From positions 216,214 to 280,213 of the forward strand of contig JAKAKD010000030.1 of NCBI GenBank assembly GCA_021824635.1: DNA of 64,000 nt, given 5' to 3'. Both the position numbers and the translations under genes were made by a program. Shown piece by piece: positions 45,143 through 53,566 of the stretch; position 1 is the stretch's first letter; each line of letters begins with the position of its first letter. This DNA comes from Bacteroidota bacterium. Its GTDB lineage: Bacteria > Bacteroidota > Ignavibacteria > Ignavibacteriales > Melioribacteraceae. Under the pieces are notes generated by a model. It saw only the letters and a list, made by a program, of their open reading frames with translations, was not told the DNA's origin and searched no databases.

Positions 45143-46082
45143 TTCTTGTTTTCTTTTCGAAGAATGAATCAAACACTTCTGAAATAATTAAACCGAGAAA
45201 AATCAGCATGCTTCCTAACAAACCAAAGTTACTGATTTTCTCACTGAGTAAAAAGAATGCAAAGATTGCAGCAAATATGGGTTCAAATGAATAAATGATT
45301 CCGGCTTTTGTAGGACTTACTGCTTTCTGAAATTTTGTTTGAAGTCCTATGTTGAAAAGCGTTGCAAGCAGTGAAGTATATAGCAATCCAAATATCAAAT
45401 ATTTTGTAAAAGAAACGTGAAGCGATTCTATAGATATTCCGGAAAAAATGAATGCTGCTATAAAACTAAAAACCGATACGGTTGTAAGCTGTAAAAGAAG
45501 AATCGTCCAAAAATGATTCTTCATTGAGATAACATCAATATATACAACGTGAAGAGCGAAAAATGCCGCGCAAATAATTGTTAGTCCGTCGCCAAAATTG
45601 AAATTAGCTCCAAGTTCGCTGAGAAAATCTTTTATAGACGTTCCGCCGCTCGATAAAAATACAATCCCTAAAAAGACTAAGAACGTTCCAATCATTGAAC
45701 CTTTTGATGGAAGTTTTTTTTCAATAATCATTTGGAATATCGGAACCATTACGACTAAAGACCCTGTAAGGAATCCGGATTTTGTAGCCGATGTGTGTTT
45801 TAGTCCGATGGTTTGTGAAAAAAATCCGAGGAAGAGAAATAAGCCGAGAAACATTCCCGGTAAGATAGATTTTAAATCAATCTTAGTTTTTCTAATGGCA
45901 ATTATTAAAGCCAGAATTGAAGCGGCAATCCCGAATCGGAAAGCGATGAAGAGCATCATTGAAATGTCGTTAAGAGATTCCTTAACGATTACGAATGTTC
46001 CGCCCCAGAGAATCGTCATTAAAAGAAGAGCGCCCTCGCCAACAAATTTACCGGAAGTTTTTTGAGTGGGATTATTTGTCAT
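45129..46082 (-). CDS. EamA/DMT-family membrane transporter
   Basis: About 317 residues with ten membrane helices in two EamA repeats: GALLLMTILWGGTFVIVKES in the first and FALHVVYIDVISM leading into the second, with the closing SFEPIFAAIFAFFLLSEKI. The substrate is unknown. The ATG at 46082 gives an 11-base overlap with era; 46088 or a TTG at 46097 are possible. It is not a close copy of the EamA protein at 4953-5843. Confidence 0.85.
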   Translation of the reverse strand: MTNNPTQKTSGKFVGEGALLLMTILWGGTFVIVKESLNDISMMLFIAFRFGIAASILALIIAIRKTKIDLKSILPGMFLGLFLFLGFFSQTIGLKHTSATKSGFLTGSLVVMVPIFQMIIEKKLPSKGSMIGTFLVFLGIVFLSSGGTSIKDFLSELGANFNFGDGLTIICAAFFALHVVYIDVISMKNHFWTILLLQLTTVSVFSFIAAFIFSGISIESLHVSFTKYLIFGLLYTSLLATLFNIGLQTKFQKAVSPTKAGIIYSFEPIFAAIFAFFLLSEKISNFGLLGSMLIFLGLIISEVFDSFFEKKTRNEAG

Positions 46083-46980
46083 CCGCATTATAGCCAAAAC
46101 TTTTTAACATATTCGGATTTGAACGCCACTTCTCACGCACCTTTACTCGCAATTCAAGGTAAACTTCGTGATGTAAAAATTTTTCTATTGCACCACGCGC
46201 TTCTTGACCCAATATTTTTATAGCTTCCCCCTTGTTGCCGATAATAATCGGTTTCTGAGAGTCTTTCTCAACAACAATTTCAGCGCTTATAAAATCTTTA
46301 ACATTCTCGCGTTCTTTATATTCGGCAATTATTACTTCTGTGCTGTATGGAATTTCATCTCTGTATCTTTCAAAAACCTTTTCACGAATAATTTCGGAGA
46401 CAAAGAACCGTTCGTTTTCATCACTCAATTGATCATCGGGATAATATTTTGGATGTTCCGGAAGAAATTCAAGTATTGATTCTGTAACCGAAGAAAGATT
46501 AAATCCTTCCGCGGCGGAAATTGGAATTATCTTTTCAAAAATTCCTTTTGCGGACAAATCTTTAATCAAACTTTCAACGACATTTTGATTCGACAAATCA
46601 ATCTTGTTAATCAGTAAAATCTTTTTTAATTGTGTGTTCTCAAAAATTTTTGCAACCCGTTCATCGGAAAGTGTTTGAGATCCGTTTGGATCAGCATTAA
46701 TATCAATTATGAACAGAATCAATTCGGAATCTTTTACTGATTGATAAATATATTCCAGCATTCTCTCTTGCAAGAGATATTCCGGATTAAGAATGCCGGG
46801 CGTATCTTGAAAAATAATCTGGTAATCTTCAGTAGAAAGAATTCCAAGAATTTTTTTACGCGTGGTTTGTGGCTTGTTTGTAGTGATAGAAAGTTTTTCA
46901 CCTATAAGAGCATTCATCAATGTTGATTTACCAACATTGGGTTTTCCTACAATAGAAACAAATCCCGATTTATGTGACAT
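46072..46980 (-). CDS. era: GTPase Era
   Basis: Binds 16S rRNA and acts in 30S ribosome maturation. 302 residues. G1 is GKPNVGKST (residues 11-19), G2 lies in NKPQTTRKKILG, G3 is DTPG, G4 is NKID. The C-terminal KH domain shows KPIIIGNKGEAIKILGQEA. First gene of the seven-gene operon era-eamA-acyP-ispF-dedA-lnt-ltaE, whose members overlap at each junction. Confidence 0.95.
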   Translation of the reverse strand: MSHKSGFVSIVGKPNVGKSTLMNALIGEKLSITTNKPQTTRKKILGILSTEDYQIIFQDTPGILNPEYLLQERMLEYIYQSVKDSELILFIIDINADPNGSQTLSDERVAKIFENTQLKKILLINKIDLSNQNVVESLIKDLSAKGIFEKIIPISAAEGFNLSSVTESILEFLPEHPKYYPDDQLSDENERFFVSEIIREKVFERYRDEIPYSTEVIIAEYKERENVKDFISAEIVVEKDSQKPIIIGNKGEAIKILGQEARGAIEKFLHHEVYLELRVKVREKWRSNPNMLKSFGYNADDK

Positions 46981-47077
46981 ATTCTTCTTTTTTATTGTGG
47001 AGGCAAAAATATCGAAAGTATGGCTGATACGCTAATCAGTCGTCTCTGAGAAGAAAGTTAAATTCAATTCAAGAAGA

Positions 47078-47608
47078 TTAATGCGAAATGCTGTTCAGCT
47101 TCTTCGTAAAATTTTTGTGCGATTCAAAAGTAAAATAGGCTGTAATCAAAAGAATTAATGATAAAACCGAGATTACGAGAATTACAGCCGGATTAGAAAA
47201 GATACTTTGAATAGCAGTTAGATTCTGGCTAAACATTTGTTTCACTTTATCGGCATAAGGCGTAATTGCAGATGGAGAGTTATCTTTTTGATATGATTGA
47301 ATTGCGGCAACAAGCACAGCAATAACTCCCGTAGAAAAGATTGAAATGATTGAGACGAAGAAATAATTAATTTTTGGTTTGACTGCTTTCTTAGCCGCGG
47401 AAATTGCTTTCATTACATTATCTGTAAAATTGCCCGATGTATGTTCAACTTCCATTTGACGCAATGAACTATCAACCATTCTCAAAACTTGCAGTTTTGC
47501 AACCATCATATTATCCTTTTCAAGTTCGTTCTTCACCATTTCAACTTCGGCAAAGTCCAATTCTCCGTCTATATACTTATTCAAAATTTCATCATTTATA
47601 CTGCTCAT
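47078..47608 (-). CDS. Putative anti-sigma factor without a zinc motif
   Basis: 176 residues. The N-terminal cytoplasmic part reads ILNKYIDGELDFAEVEMVKN, typical of anti-sigma factors, then two membrane helices (about 83-105 and 138-160). The HxxxCxxC zinc site of the ZAS class is absent, with no cysteine in the protein. It overlaps the ECF sigma gene by 4 bases, and AGGAGG precedes its ATG. It probably holds the sigma factor at the membrane until a signal is received. Confidence 0.72.
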   Translation of the reverse strand: MSSINDEILNKYIDGELDFAEVEMVKNELEKDNMMVAKLQVLRMVDSSLRQMEVEHTSGNFTDNVMKAISAAKKAVKPKINYFFVSIISIFSTGVIAVLVAAIQSYQKDNSPSAITPYADKVKQMFSQNLTAIQSIFSNPAVILVISVLSLILLITAYFTFESHKNFTKKLNSISH

Positions 47609-48171
47609 AACATTTCCTCCTGATAGTTATGCTTAAGAAGAAGATCCTTCAAAGCATTGCGCGACCGGTGTAATAAAACTTTTGTATTAACAAGCGATGT
47701 TCCCATCACCTGGCTTATTTCGCTGAGCGACATTCCATCCATATAAAATAAGATCACAACCAGCGCCCCCCGGACCGGAAGTTTATCAACCATCTTCAAT
47801 ATATACTGACGGGAATTATCTGCCGTACTATAAACTTCGTTATCGTGACTAGCAAGATCAAATTCGTCGTCAATTGAACTCATCTCAAGTTCAATCTTTC
47901 TTCTCTTAGAAGAGATTACAGTCAAGCCTGTGTTGTAAACTATTTTATAGAACCAAGTTGAAAACGCTGCGTCATGTCTGAAACTTTTGAGCGAATTAAA
48001 AGCTTTTAAGAAACTATCCTGAAGAGCTTCTTCGGCATCCATTTCATTCTTTAATAAACGTCTTAGAAGAGAAAACGCTCTATCTTTATATCTGTTCACC
48101 AAAAGAGAGTAATCCGAAACATTCCCTCGGTTGATCGAATCAATTATTTCTATGTCGCTTAAGTATTTCAT
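47605..48171 (-). CDS. ECF-type RNA polymerase sigma factor
   Basis: About 188 residues. Region 2 contains DAEEALQDSFLKAFNSLKSF and FSTWFYKIVYNTG. Region 4 shows GMSLSEISQVMGTSLVNTK then VLLHRSRNALK, the -35-recognising helix-turn-helix. The ATG at 48171 is chosen by family length. An ECF-type promoter ends only about 7 bases upstream, so the mRNA may have almost no leader. The neighbouring anti-sigma gene is coupled to it. Confidence 0.9.
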   Translation of the reverse strand: MKYLSDIEIIDSINRGNVSDYSLLVNRYKDRAFSLLRRLLKNEMDAEEALQDSFLKAFNSLKSFRHDAAFSTWFYKIVYNTGLTVISSKRRKIELEMSSIDDEFDLASHDNEVYSTADNSRQYILKMVDKLPVRGALVVILFYMDGMSLSEISQVMGTSLVNTKVLLHRSRNALKDLLLKHNYQEEML

Positions 48172-48178
48172 TACTGCA

Positions 48179-48208
48179 TTAGACCAAACAGCACATAACA
48201 AGGTTACA
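48179..48208 (-). promoter_or_regulatory. ECF-type promoter of the sigma factor gene
   Basis: Minus strand TGTAACC (48208-48202), a 16-base spacer, then GGTCTAA (48185-48179). This fits the general ECF pattern of an AAC-containing -35 and a GTC-containing -10. The predicted transcription start is at or next to the ATG at 48171. It would give positive autoregulation. Confidence 0.7.
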
Positions 48209-48227
48209 CTTTTTACTGAATATTTTT

Positions 48228-48258
48228 TGTAACCTTTTGAACATGTATGCAAGTCCAA
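48228..48258 (+). promoter_or_regulatory. ECF-type promoter, divergent, toward the DUF6249-like gene
   Basis: Plus strand TGTAACC (48228-48234), a 16-17-base spacer, then AGTCCAA (48252-48258). With the minus-strand site it forms a perfect 9-bp inverted repeat: AAGGTTACA (48200-48208) and TGTAACCTT (48228-48236). Confidence 0.6.
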
Positions 48259-48323
48259 AGAAGTGAACGAATAAATCTGTTCTTAAAATAATAGAATAGA
48301 TTCAAAAGAAAAATAAAATTGAT

Positions 48324-48353
48324 AGTAACCTTGCGGTGAGAGTTTCAGTCAAA
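48324..48353 (+). promoter_or_regulatory. Third ECF-type promoter element, proximal to the DUF6249-like gene
   Basis: Plus strand AGTAACC (48324-48330), exactly 16 bases, then AGTCAAA (48347-48353), 29 bases before the ATG at 48382. It shares TAACCTT and the GTC-type -10 with the two sites at 48179-48258. Confidence 0.5.
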
Positions 48354-48381
48354 AACGGTAAATAACAAAAGGAGGTATAAA

Positions 48382-48759
48382 ATGCACGGTGGCGATATAG
48401 TTGGAATGATTTTCTTTTTAGTAACGGGATTAGTAATTGTTACTTACATCTTTTTCCGTTCAAAAGAAAAACAGATGATGATTGAAAAAGGATTATCCAT
48501 TGAACAGATGATGGAACTCCTTAGAACAAAACGAGATCCTTACCTAATGCTCAAACTTGGAATCATCATACTATTTGTTGGACTTGGAATAGGGCTTGGA
48601 TTTCTATTTCAACAGTGGACAATTTCCAACAATGTGGACAAATTTTCAGATCACGATGTTGAAGGCGAGTGGATGGGTTTCTGGGTTGTTGCAATGACCG
48701 GTATAGGATTCATCACAGCGTTTTTAACGACAAGGAAATTGAAAAACGGAAATAAATAA
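48382..48759 (+). CDS. DUF6249-like small membrane protein, putative ECF sigma target
   Basis: 125 residues: an N-terminal membrane helix (IVGMIFFLVTGLVIVTYIFF), a charged linker KEKQMMIEKGLSIEQMMELL, then two more helices (about 57-76 and 97-115). This arrangement resembles the DUF6249 proteins often found beside ECF sigma factors; function unknown. An AAAGGAGG ribosome site lies ideally before the ATG. Its upstream region carries two ECF-like promoters, so it is the best candidate target of the divergent sigma factor. Confidence 0.75.
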   Translation: MHGGDIVGMIFFLVTGLVIVTYIFFRSKEKQMMIEKGLSIEQMMELLRTKRDPYLMLKLGIIILFVGLGIGLGFLFQQWTISNNVDKFSDHDVEGEWMGFWVVAMTGIGFITAFLTTRKLKNGNK

Positions 48760-48772
48760 TTGAATTGTAATT

Positions 48773-48826
48773 CTGAACGGAGCGAATTGTCTCGACATCA
48801 AAATTGAGATACTTCGCTCCGTGCAG
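48773..48826. terminator. Imperfect hairpin between convergent genes (ACGGAGCGAA words)
   Basis: CTGAACGGAGCGAATTGTCTC-like arm (48773-48793) faces GAGATACTTCGCTCCGTGC-AG (48806-48826), 18 of 21 paired, with a 12-base loop. It sits between the convergent DUF6249-like and trxB genes and likely terminates both. The word GAGATACTTCGCTCCG matches, from memory, a repeat type common in environmental genomes. Confidence 0.75.
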
Positions 48827-48835
48827 TTTTAAAGA

Positions 48836-49786
48836 TTAAGCAAGTTCATGTTCTTCAAGCCAATGCTGAGCATCAATAGCCGCCATACAGCCGCTTCCTG
48901 CAGCAGTAATTGCCTGTCTATAAGTTTTATCAGCAACATCTCCTGCGGCAAAAACGCCTTCAATATTTGTTTTAGTTGTTCCCGGTTTTACAATTAAGTA
49001 ACCGGTTTCATCCATGTCCAATATTCCCTTAAACAAAAATGTGTTTGGCTGATGACCAATTGCCATAAAGATTCCGTCTGCCGGAACTTCCCATGTTGAA
49101 CCGTCTTTCGTGTTTTCAAGAAGAGCGCCTGTAACAAATTTTTTGCCGTTCTCTTCTTTGCCCAAGACTTCTTTTATTACAGCGTTAGTTACAAATTTCA
49201 CTTTAGGATTTTTCTGAGCGCGTTCAATCATAATTTTTGATGCGCGGAATTCTTCACGGCGGTGAATCAATGTAACTTCCGAAGCAAATTTTGTTAGATA
49301 AGATGCTTCTTCAAATGCCGTATCTCCGCCTCCAACAACAAGTACTTTCAAACCCTTGAAGAAAAATCCGTCGCAAGTAGCGCAAGCGGAAACACCGTAA
49401 CCCATAAATTTCTTTTCACTTTCGATGTTAAGAAGTTTTGCCGAAGCGCCTGTTGAAATAATTACAGAATCTGCAGTATAAATTTCGTCTTCCGCTTTAA
49501 TTGTAAAAGGTCTTTTTGAAAAATCAACTTCGGTTACATTTTTGAAAAAACATTGAGCGCCAAACCGCACAACTTGTTTCCGCATAATATCCATCAATTC
49601 CGGACCTTGAATTCCATGCTCGAAACCGGGGAAATTTTCTATCTCCGTTGTGATTGTTAATTGTCCGCCGGGCTGCATTCCTTCAAATACAACCGGGTTA
49701 AGATTTGCACGCGATGTATAAAGTGCGGCGGTTAAACCTGCCGGGCCTGAACCAATAACTATTACTTTATAATGATTGTCTGACAT
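48836..49786 (-). CDS. trxB: Thioredoxin reductase
   Basis: A flavoenzyme that reduces thioredoxin with NADPH. 316 residues. FAD motif GSGPAG (12-17), the redox pair Cys135/Cys138 in SACATCDGFF, NADPH motif GGGDTAFEEA and the C-terminal FAAGDVADKTYRQA. The ATG is preceded by GGAGAT. Monocistronic, with an inverted repeat after it. Confidence 0.95.
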   Translation of the reverse strand: MSDNHYKVIVIGSGPAGLTAALYTSRANLNPVVFEGMQPGGQLTITTEIENFPGFEHGIQGPELMDIMRKQVVRFGAQCFFKNVTEVDFSKRPFTIKAEDEIYTADSVIISTGASAKLLNIESEKKFMGYGVSACATCDGFFFKGLKVLVVGGGDTAFEEASYLTKFASEVTLIHRREEFRASKIMIERAQKNPKVKFVTNAVIKEVLGKEENGKKFVTGALLENTKDGSTWEVPADGIFMAIGHQPNTFLFKGILDMDETGYLIVKPGTTKTNIEGVFAAGDVADKTYRQAITAAGSGCMAAIDAQHWLEEHELA

Positions 49787-49900
49787 TAATTTATCTCCAA
49801 AATTTTTCTGAACAAAATTACCTAAACAACATGAATTATAATAATGATTAGATGGAATTTTTGTCTAATGGATTCACTAGAGCTAATAGGAGGTTCACAT

Positions 49901-50833
49901 TCACATTTTCAAGAAAGAGGCGTTCCGTTTTAATCCATTTAATTTAGCGCGTTTTATAGGACTTGTTTCGAATCTTTGCTTGAAAATTTCCGCAGTCATT
50001 TCTTCAATTTCATTTAGAGAAATTTCTTTATTGCCAGACGGTTCAAATTCTTTTTGATATGTATGAATAGAAAATTTTTTGTTCCAAGGACACACATCCT
50101 GGCATATATCGCAGCCGAAGATCCAATCATCAAATTGATTTTTGAACGTAGCGGGAATTTCTCCCTTATTCTCGATAGTTAAAAATGAAATACATTTATT
50201 TGCATCAACCACAAATTCATTAACAATTGCTTTGGTGGGACAAGCATCAATACATGCCGTGCAAGAGCCGCAATAATCTGTTACCGGCTTGCTGTATTCA
50301 AATTCATAATTAGTAATAACCGTTGAAAGGAAAACCCAGCTCCCAATTTCGCGCGAAATAATATTAGTGTGCTTTCCAAGCCAGCCAATTCCGGCACGTT
50401 TAGCCCAAACTTTATCCATAACGGGACCGGTATCAACATAAGTCAAACATTCAAAAGCCGGATCTAATTTTTGCAATTCTTCTTCCAATAATTCTAGCTT
50501 TTCCCAAATTATAAGATGATAATCTTTTCCCCACGCATATCTTGATACTTTTCCTAATCTAGTTGATTCGTTTGATTCAATTTTGTGATGATTCTCTGTA
50601 TAATAATTCATAGCAAGAGAAATTACGCTCCTCGCATAAGGCAAAATGTTTTTAACATCAAACCGCTTTTCGATGTTGCGGCTCATATAATCCATTGAAG
50701 CGTGATAACCGTTGGCAAGCCATTCTTTCAAATGTTCGGTTTCATCCGGAAGAGTTTGTGCGGAAGCAAATCCGATGAGATCGAATCCAAGTTCTTTCGC
50801 TTTTTCGATCACTATTTGGTTTGTGAGTTTCAA
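49901..50833 (-). CDS. queG: Epoxyqueuosine reductase
   Basis: Cobalamin- and Fe-S-dependent last step of queuosine synthesis in tRNA. 310 residues. Two [4Fe-4S] motifs, CGSCTACIDACPTKAI and CDICQDVCPWNKKF, lie at the centre. SLAMNYY, KDYHLIIWEKLE and the end RAKLNGLKRNASF are QueG signatures. The start appears to be a TTG at 50833; no ATG is available before KAKELGFDLIGFA. Upstream lies a short direct repeat that supplies an AGGT sequence about 12 bases before the TTG. Confidence 0.93.
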   Translation of the reverse strand: MKLTNQIVIEKAKELGFDLIGFASAQTLPDETEHLKEWLANGYHASMDYMSRNIEKRFDVKNILPYARSVISLAMNYYTENHHKIESNESTRLGKVSRYAWGKDYHLIIWEKLELLEEELQKLDPAFECLTYVDTGPVMDKVWAKRAGIGWLGKHTNIISREIGSWVFLSTVITNYEFEYSKPVTDYCGSCTACIDACPTKAIVNEFVVDANKCISFLTIENKGEIPATFKNQFDDWIFGCDICQDVCPWNKKFSIHTYQKEFEPSGNKEISLNEIEEMTAEIFKQRFETSPIKRAKLNGLKRNASFLKM

Positions 50834-50838
50834 TATCT

Positions 50839-50874
50839 GAGTACCTAAGTGAATGAGTTCCTAAGTGCCTAAGG
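50839..50874. repeat. Direct repeat GAGT(A/T)CCTAAGTG upstream of queG
   Basis: GAGTACCTAAGTG (50839-50851) and GAGTTCCTAAGTG (50855-50867) follow each other, and a partial third CCTAAGG ends at 50874. The remainder of the gap to 50988 is AT-rich, with a TTCGCTCGGTCTGACATC word near 50910. It directly abuts the queG start. Confidence 0.7.
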
Positions 50875-50987
50875 ATAAAAGGTGAGTTCTATCTTTCGTT
50901 AACCTCAACTTCGCTCGGTCTGACATCATTTCTTTTTTATTTTTTTCTTCATTCCTTCTTTCCTTTATTTATTCTTTCCATTATTCA

Positions 50988-51323
50988 CTACCATCTATAT
51001 TTTTTTTTATAAACTTTTATATAGACATGTTCATCAATGATCTTAACTTCATAAGAATCTAATCCCTTTACGGCACCGGGTACTTTTCCGGTTTTTAAGT
51101 CGAACTGCCAGCCATGTGCCGGGCATTCTACCTTTCCATCATCAATAAATCCATCGTAAATGATTGCCGCTTTTTGATGAATGCACATATTGCTCAGAGC
51201 GTAAATTTCCCCGCCAACTTTGAAAACAGCAATATCAACATCATTAACAAAAAATCTTCTGCCAATCTTTTCTTTCAGATCGGAATATTTGCAAACTTTG
51301 AAGAAGCCGTCAAGTTCATTCAT
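50988..51323 (-). CDS. Rieske [2Fe-2S] ferredoxin-like protein
   Basis: 111 residues with a Rieske centre: Cys47 and His49 in SNMCIHQ, Cys67 and His70 in VECPAHGWQFDLKTG. It is of the small soluble type (NirD/BphF-like), with no signal or membrane segment, so a cytoplasmic electron carrier. Its start touches the stop of the upstream metallo-hydrolase gene by one base, so the two are coupled. The partner oxygenase or reductase is not in the window. Confidence 0.88.
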   Translation of the reverse strand: MNELDGFFKVCKYSDLKEKIGRRFFVNDVDIAVFKVGGEIYALSNMCIHQKAAIIYDGFIDDGKVECPAHGWQFDLKTGKVPGAVKGLDSYEVKIIDEHVYIKVYKKKYRW

Positions 51324-52171
51324 TAAATCATCTCTGTAAAGACTTGATCAATAGAAAATCCCTTGTTAGACTCAGCAACTGTAGCCATAATAACTTCTGG
51401 ATCGTGTTCAAAAAATAATTTCCAATTACCTTCAACAGCTTGAGGAAGAAATTTTTTCTTTTCTTGAACTGTGATTAGCGGCTGCAAATCGTAACCCATC
51501 ACATATGGTATTGGAATGTGAGATGTGAATGGGAATAGATCTCCACAGTAGAGAATTGTATTAGATGAATCATGAATTTTAATCATCTGCTGAAAAGATG
51601 TATGTCCGTTAATTGTTATAAAATCAATTTCATCATCAAACGGAACGTCTCCATCAACAAAGTGAAGTAATCCTTCTTTGTGGAGCGGCATAAAACGGTT
51701 TGAGATAAAGCTTCCGCGGTCGCGGTCTGTTGGATTTACCGCCCACTCAAAATGTTTTTTCTGTATATAATATTTCGCGTTAGGAAATGCCGGAATCCAG
51801 TCTCCTTCTTTCAAAATTGTTGAGCCGCCGGTATGATCGAAATGAAGATGCGTTAAAAGCACGTCAGTAATTTCTTCAGGTTTAATTCCAAGTTTATCAA
51901 ATGATTTGTGCAATGTATTTACAGATTGATCCAGTCTGTATATCTTCACAAATTTCTCATCCCAATCTGAGCCAATACCAGTATCAATCAAAATTCTGCG
52001 GGAGCCGCCAACCAGCAAAAGGTTCCTTGCACTCAATGAAACGCGGTTAAGTTCGTCTGCCGGATTAAATTTGCTCCATAGCGGTTTTGGTATAATTCCA
52101 AACATGGCGCCGCCATCCAGTCCAAACGATCCGGTTTCAATTACATGTAATTCATATTTGCCGATTTTCAT
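51323..52171 (-). CDS. MBL-fold metallo-hydrolase
   Basis: 282 residues. The zinc-binding motif HLHFDHTGG provides His108, His110, Asp112 and His113, and later His residues lie in INGHTSFQQM and CGDLFPF. ILIDTGIGSDW is the first family strand. Substrates of such proteins range from lactones to thioesters; nothing here selects one. It is coupled to a Rieske protein, which is an unusual pairing. Persulfide dioxygenase was considered but its typical context and motifs are not evident. Confidence 0.82.
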   Translation of the reverse strand: MKIGKYELHVIETGSFGLDGGAMFGIIPKPLWSKFNPADELNRVSLSARNLLLVGGSRRILIDTGIGSDWDEKFVKIYRLDQSVNTLHKSFDKLGIKPEEITDVLLTHLHFDHTGGSTILKEGDWIPAFPNAKYYIQKKHFEWAVNPTDRDRGSFISNRFMPLHKEGLLHFVDGDVPFDDEIDFITINGHTSFQQMIKIHDSSNTILYCGDLFPFTSHIPIPYVMGYDLQPLITVQEKKKFLPQAVEGNWKLFFEHDPEVIMATVAESNKGFSIDQVFTEMI

Positions 52172-52241
52172 CTTTTTGCTTTTTGATTATTTTGAAAATG
52201 ATATCTTTGAATGAAAGTTACAAATAAGTAAGGATATTTTT

Positions 52242-53132
52242 ATGAACAACAAACCTAATAATGAATTTGTTCACCAATCCATTCTTAAATCGGTAAAGCT
52301 AGCCGTAATTGTTCTATTGTTTAGTTGTTCAATTGTCGGTCACATTGAAGCCCAGTCGGACAAAGAATTAAAAGTAATGACGTTTAATATCCGATATGGA
52401 ACTGCTGATGATGGGGACAACAGCTGGCAGTTTAGAAAAGAAAATGTTGTGAAGACAATTAATAATTTCAATCCGGATTTGTTCGGCTTACAGGAAGCAC
52501 TACAGATTCAGATTGACGAACTTCTTAAACAAATGCCAGAATATGCTTGTTTAGGTGTTGGGCGCGATGACGGTAAATCTGCAGGAGAACATTCATCCAT
52601 TTTTTATTTGAAGAACCGTTTTGATGTTGATTCAACCGGAACGTTCTGGTTCTCGGATACGCCGAATATTATTGCTTCAAAAAGCTGGGGAAATAATATC
52701 ACACGCATTTGTACCTGGGCTCGTTTAAGCGATAAACTTTCCGGTAAAACATTTTACATCTTTAATGTTCATCTTGATCATGAATCACAGACATCCCGCG
52801 AGAAAAGTGCATTACTCCTTATGAAACGAATTTCCGAAAAAACATTGCCGGTTATTCTAACCGGGGATTTTAACTGCGGTGATAGTAATCCCGCAATAAA
52901 AACAATTCTTTCATCGGGGATGATTGATACTTACCGGAAACTTCATACTAAACAACCGAATGAAGGTACCTATCATTCATTCAAAGGTGATACAACGGGA
53001 GATAAGATTGATTTTATTTTTACCTCAATGGACTTCTCAATTAGGCAGTCAGAAATAATTCGTACAAATTATGATGGAAAATTTCCATCAGATCATTTTC
53101 CCGTAACCGCTCTTTTAAAATTTTCAAAATAA
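52242..53132 (+). CDS. Secreted endonuclease/exonuclease/phosphatase-family protein
   Basis: 296 residues. A signal-like helix (LAVIVLLFSCSIVGHIEA) is followed by the EEP fold: LKVMTFNIRYGTADDGDN with the metal-binding Asn, LFGLQEALQIQ with the metal Glu, HLDHESQTSREK with the catalytic His, LTGDFNCGDSNP, and the final SDHFPVTALL. Relatives degrade nucleic acids, sphingolipids or phosphoinositides. The Cys after the helix (LLFSCS) could make it a lipoprotein. A strong bidirectional terminator follows. Confidence 0.88.
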   Translation: MNNKPNNEFVHQSILKSVKLAVIVLLFSCSIVGHIEAQSDKELKVMTFNIRYGTADDGDNSWQFRKENVVKTINNFNPDLFGLQEALQIQIDELLKQMPEYACLGVGRDDGKSAGEHSSIFYLKNRFDVDSTGTFWFSDTPNIIASKSWGNNITRICTWARLSDKLSGKTFYIFNVHLDHESQTSREKSALLLMKRISEKTLPVILTGDFNCGDSNPAIKTILSSGMIDTYRKLHTKQPNEGTYHSFKGDTTGDKIDFIFTSMDFSIRQSEIIRTNYDGKFPSDHFPVTALLKFSK

Positions 53133-53147
53133 TTTTTTAAAATAACA

Positions 53148-53169
53148 AAGGGCGACAGATGTCGCCCTT
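53148..53169. terminator. Bidirectional terminator between convergent genes
   Basis: AAGGGCGACA (53148-53157) pairs perfectly with TGTCGCCCTT (53160-53169). On the minus strand it is followed by TTGTTATTTT, serving the ferredoxin gene. On the plus strand it follows the EEP gene by 16 bases. Confidence 0.88.
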
Positions 53170-53206
53170 ATATAAGAATAAATCGCTACAGAGTTAACCG
53201 CAAGAA

Positions 53207-53539
53207 CTATCTTCCTAAACCATCCAAATAATCTTTTCTTTTTAACAAAGTCTCTTCATCTTCAACATGTTTAGGATCAGGGATGCAGCAATCAACCGGG
53301 CAAACAGCTGCACACTGAGGTTCATCATGGAACCCTTTGCATTCGGTACATTTATCAGGCACAATATAGAAGAAATCAGTAGAGAAAAATCCGTTAGCGC
53401 CTGATGGAGCCGCTTCGCCATTGCCATAACTTTTAGCGCCTAATTTCCATTGAGCGCCTCCTTCATAAATTGCCGTGTTGGGGCATTCTGGTTCACATGC
53501 ACCGCAGTTAATACATTCGTCTGTTATCATTATTGCCAT
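53207..53539 (-). CDS. Dicluster 4Fe-4S ferredoxin (YfhL-like)
   Basis: 110 residues. Cluster motif one is [12 protein letters not shown]; cluster two is [18 protein letters not shown] with the insertion typical of Alvin/YfhL-like ferredoxins. A loop of about 30 residues between them ([20 protein letters not shown]) is longer than usual. An AGGAGGCC ribosome site precedes the ATG. It is a cytoplasmic low-potential electron carrier. The DUF309 gene lies upstream on the same strand. Confidence 0.92.
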   Translation of the reverse strand: MAIMITDECINCGACEPECPNTAIYEGGAQWKLGAKSYGNGEAAPSGANGFFSTDFFYIVPDKCTECKGFHDEPQCAAVCPVDCCIPDPKHVEDEETLLKRKDYLDGLGR

Positions 53540-53566
53540 AACTGGCCTCCTTATTTATTAAAAAAT

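Noticed and set aside
46981..47077. CTGAT-ATCAG hairpin as terminator of the sigma/anti-sigma operon
   Set aside because: The stem is only about 5-6 bp and no T run follows on the minus strand.
51323..52171. Persulfide dioxygenase identity for the MBL-fold protein
   Set aside because: No specific motif is visible, and it lies 13 kb from the sulfur region beside a Rieske protein.
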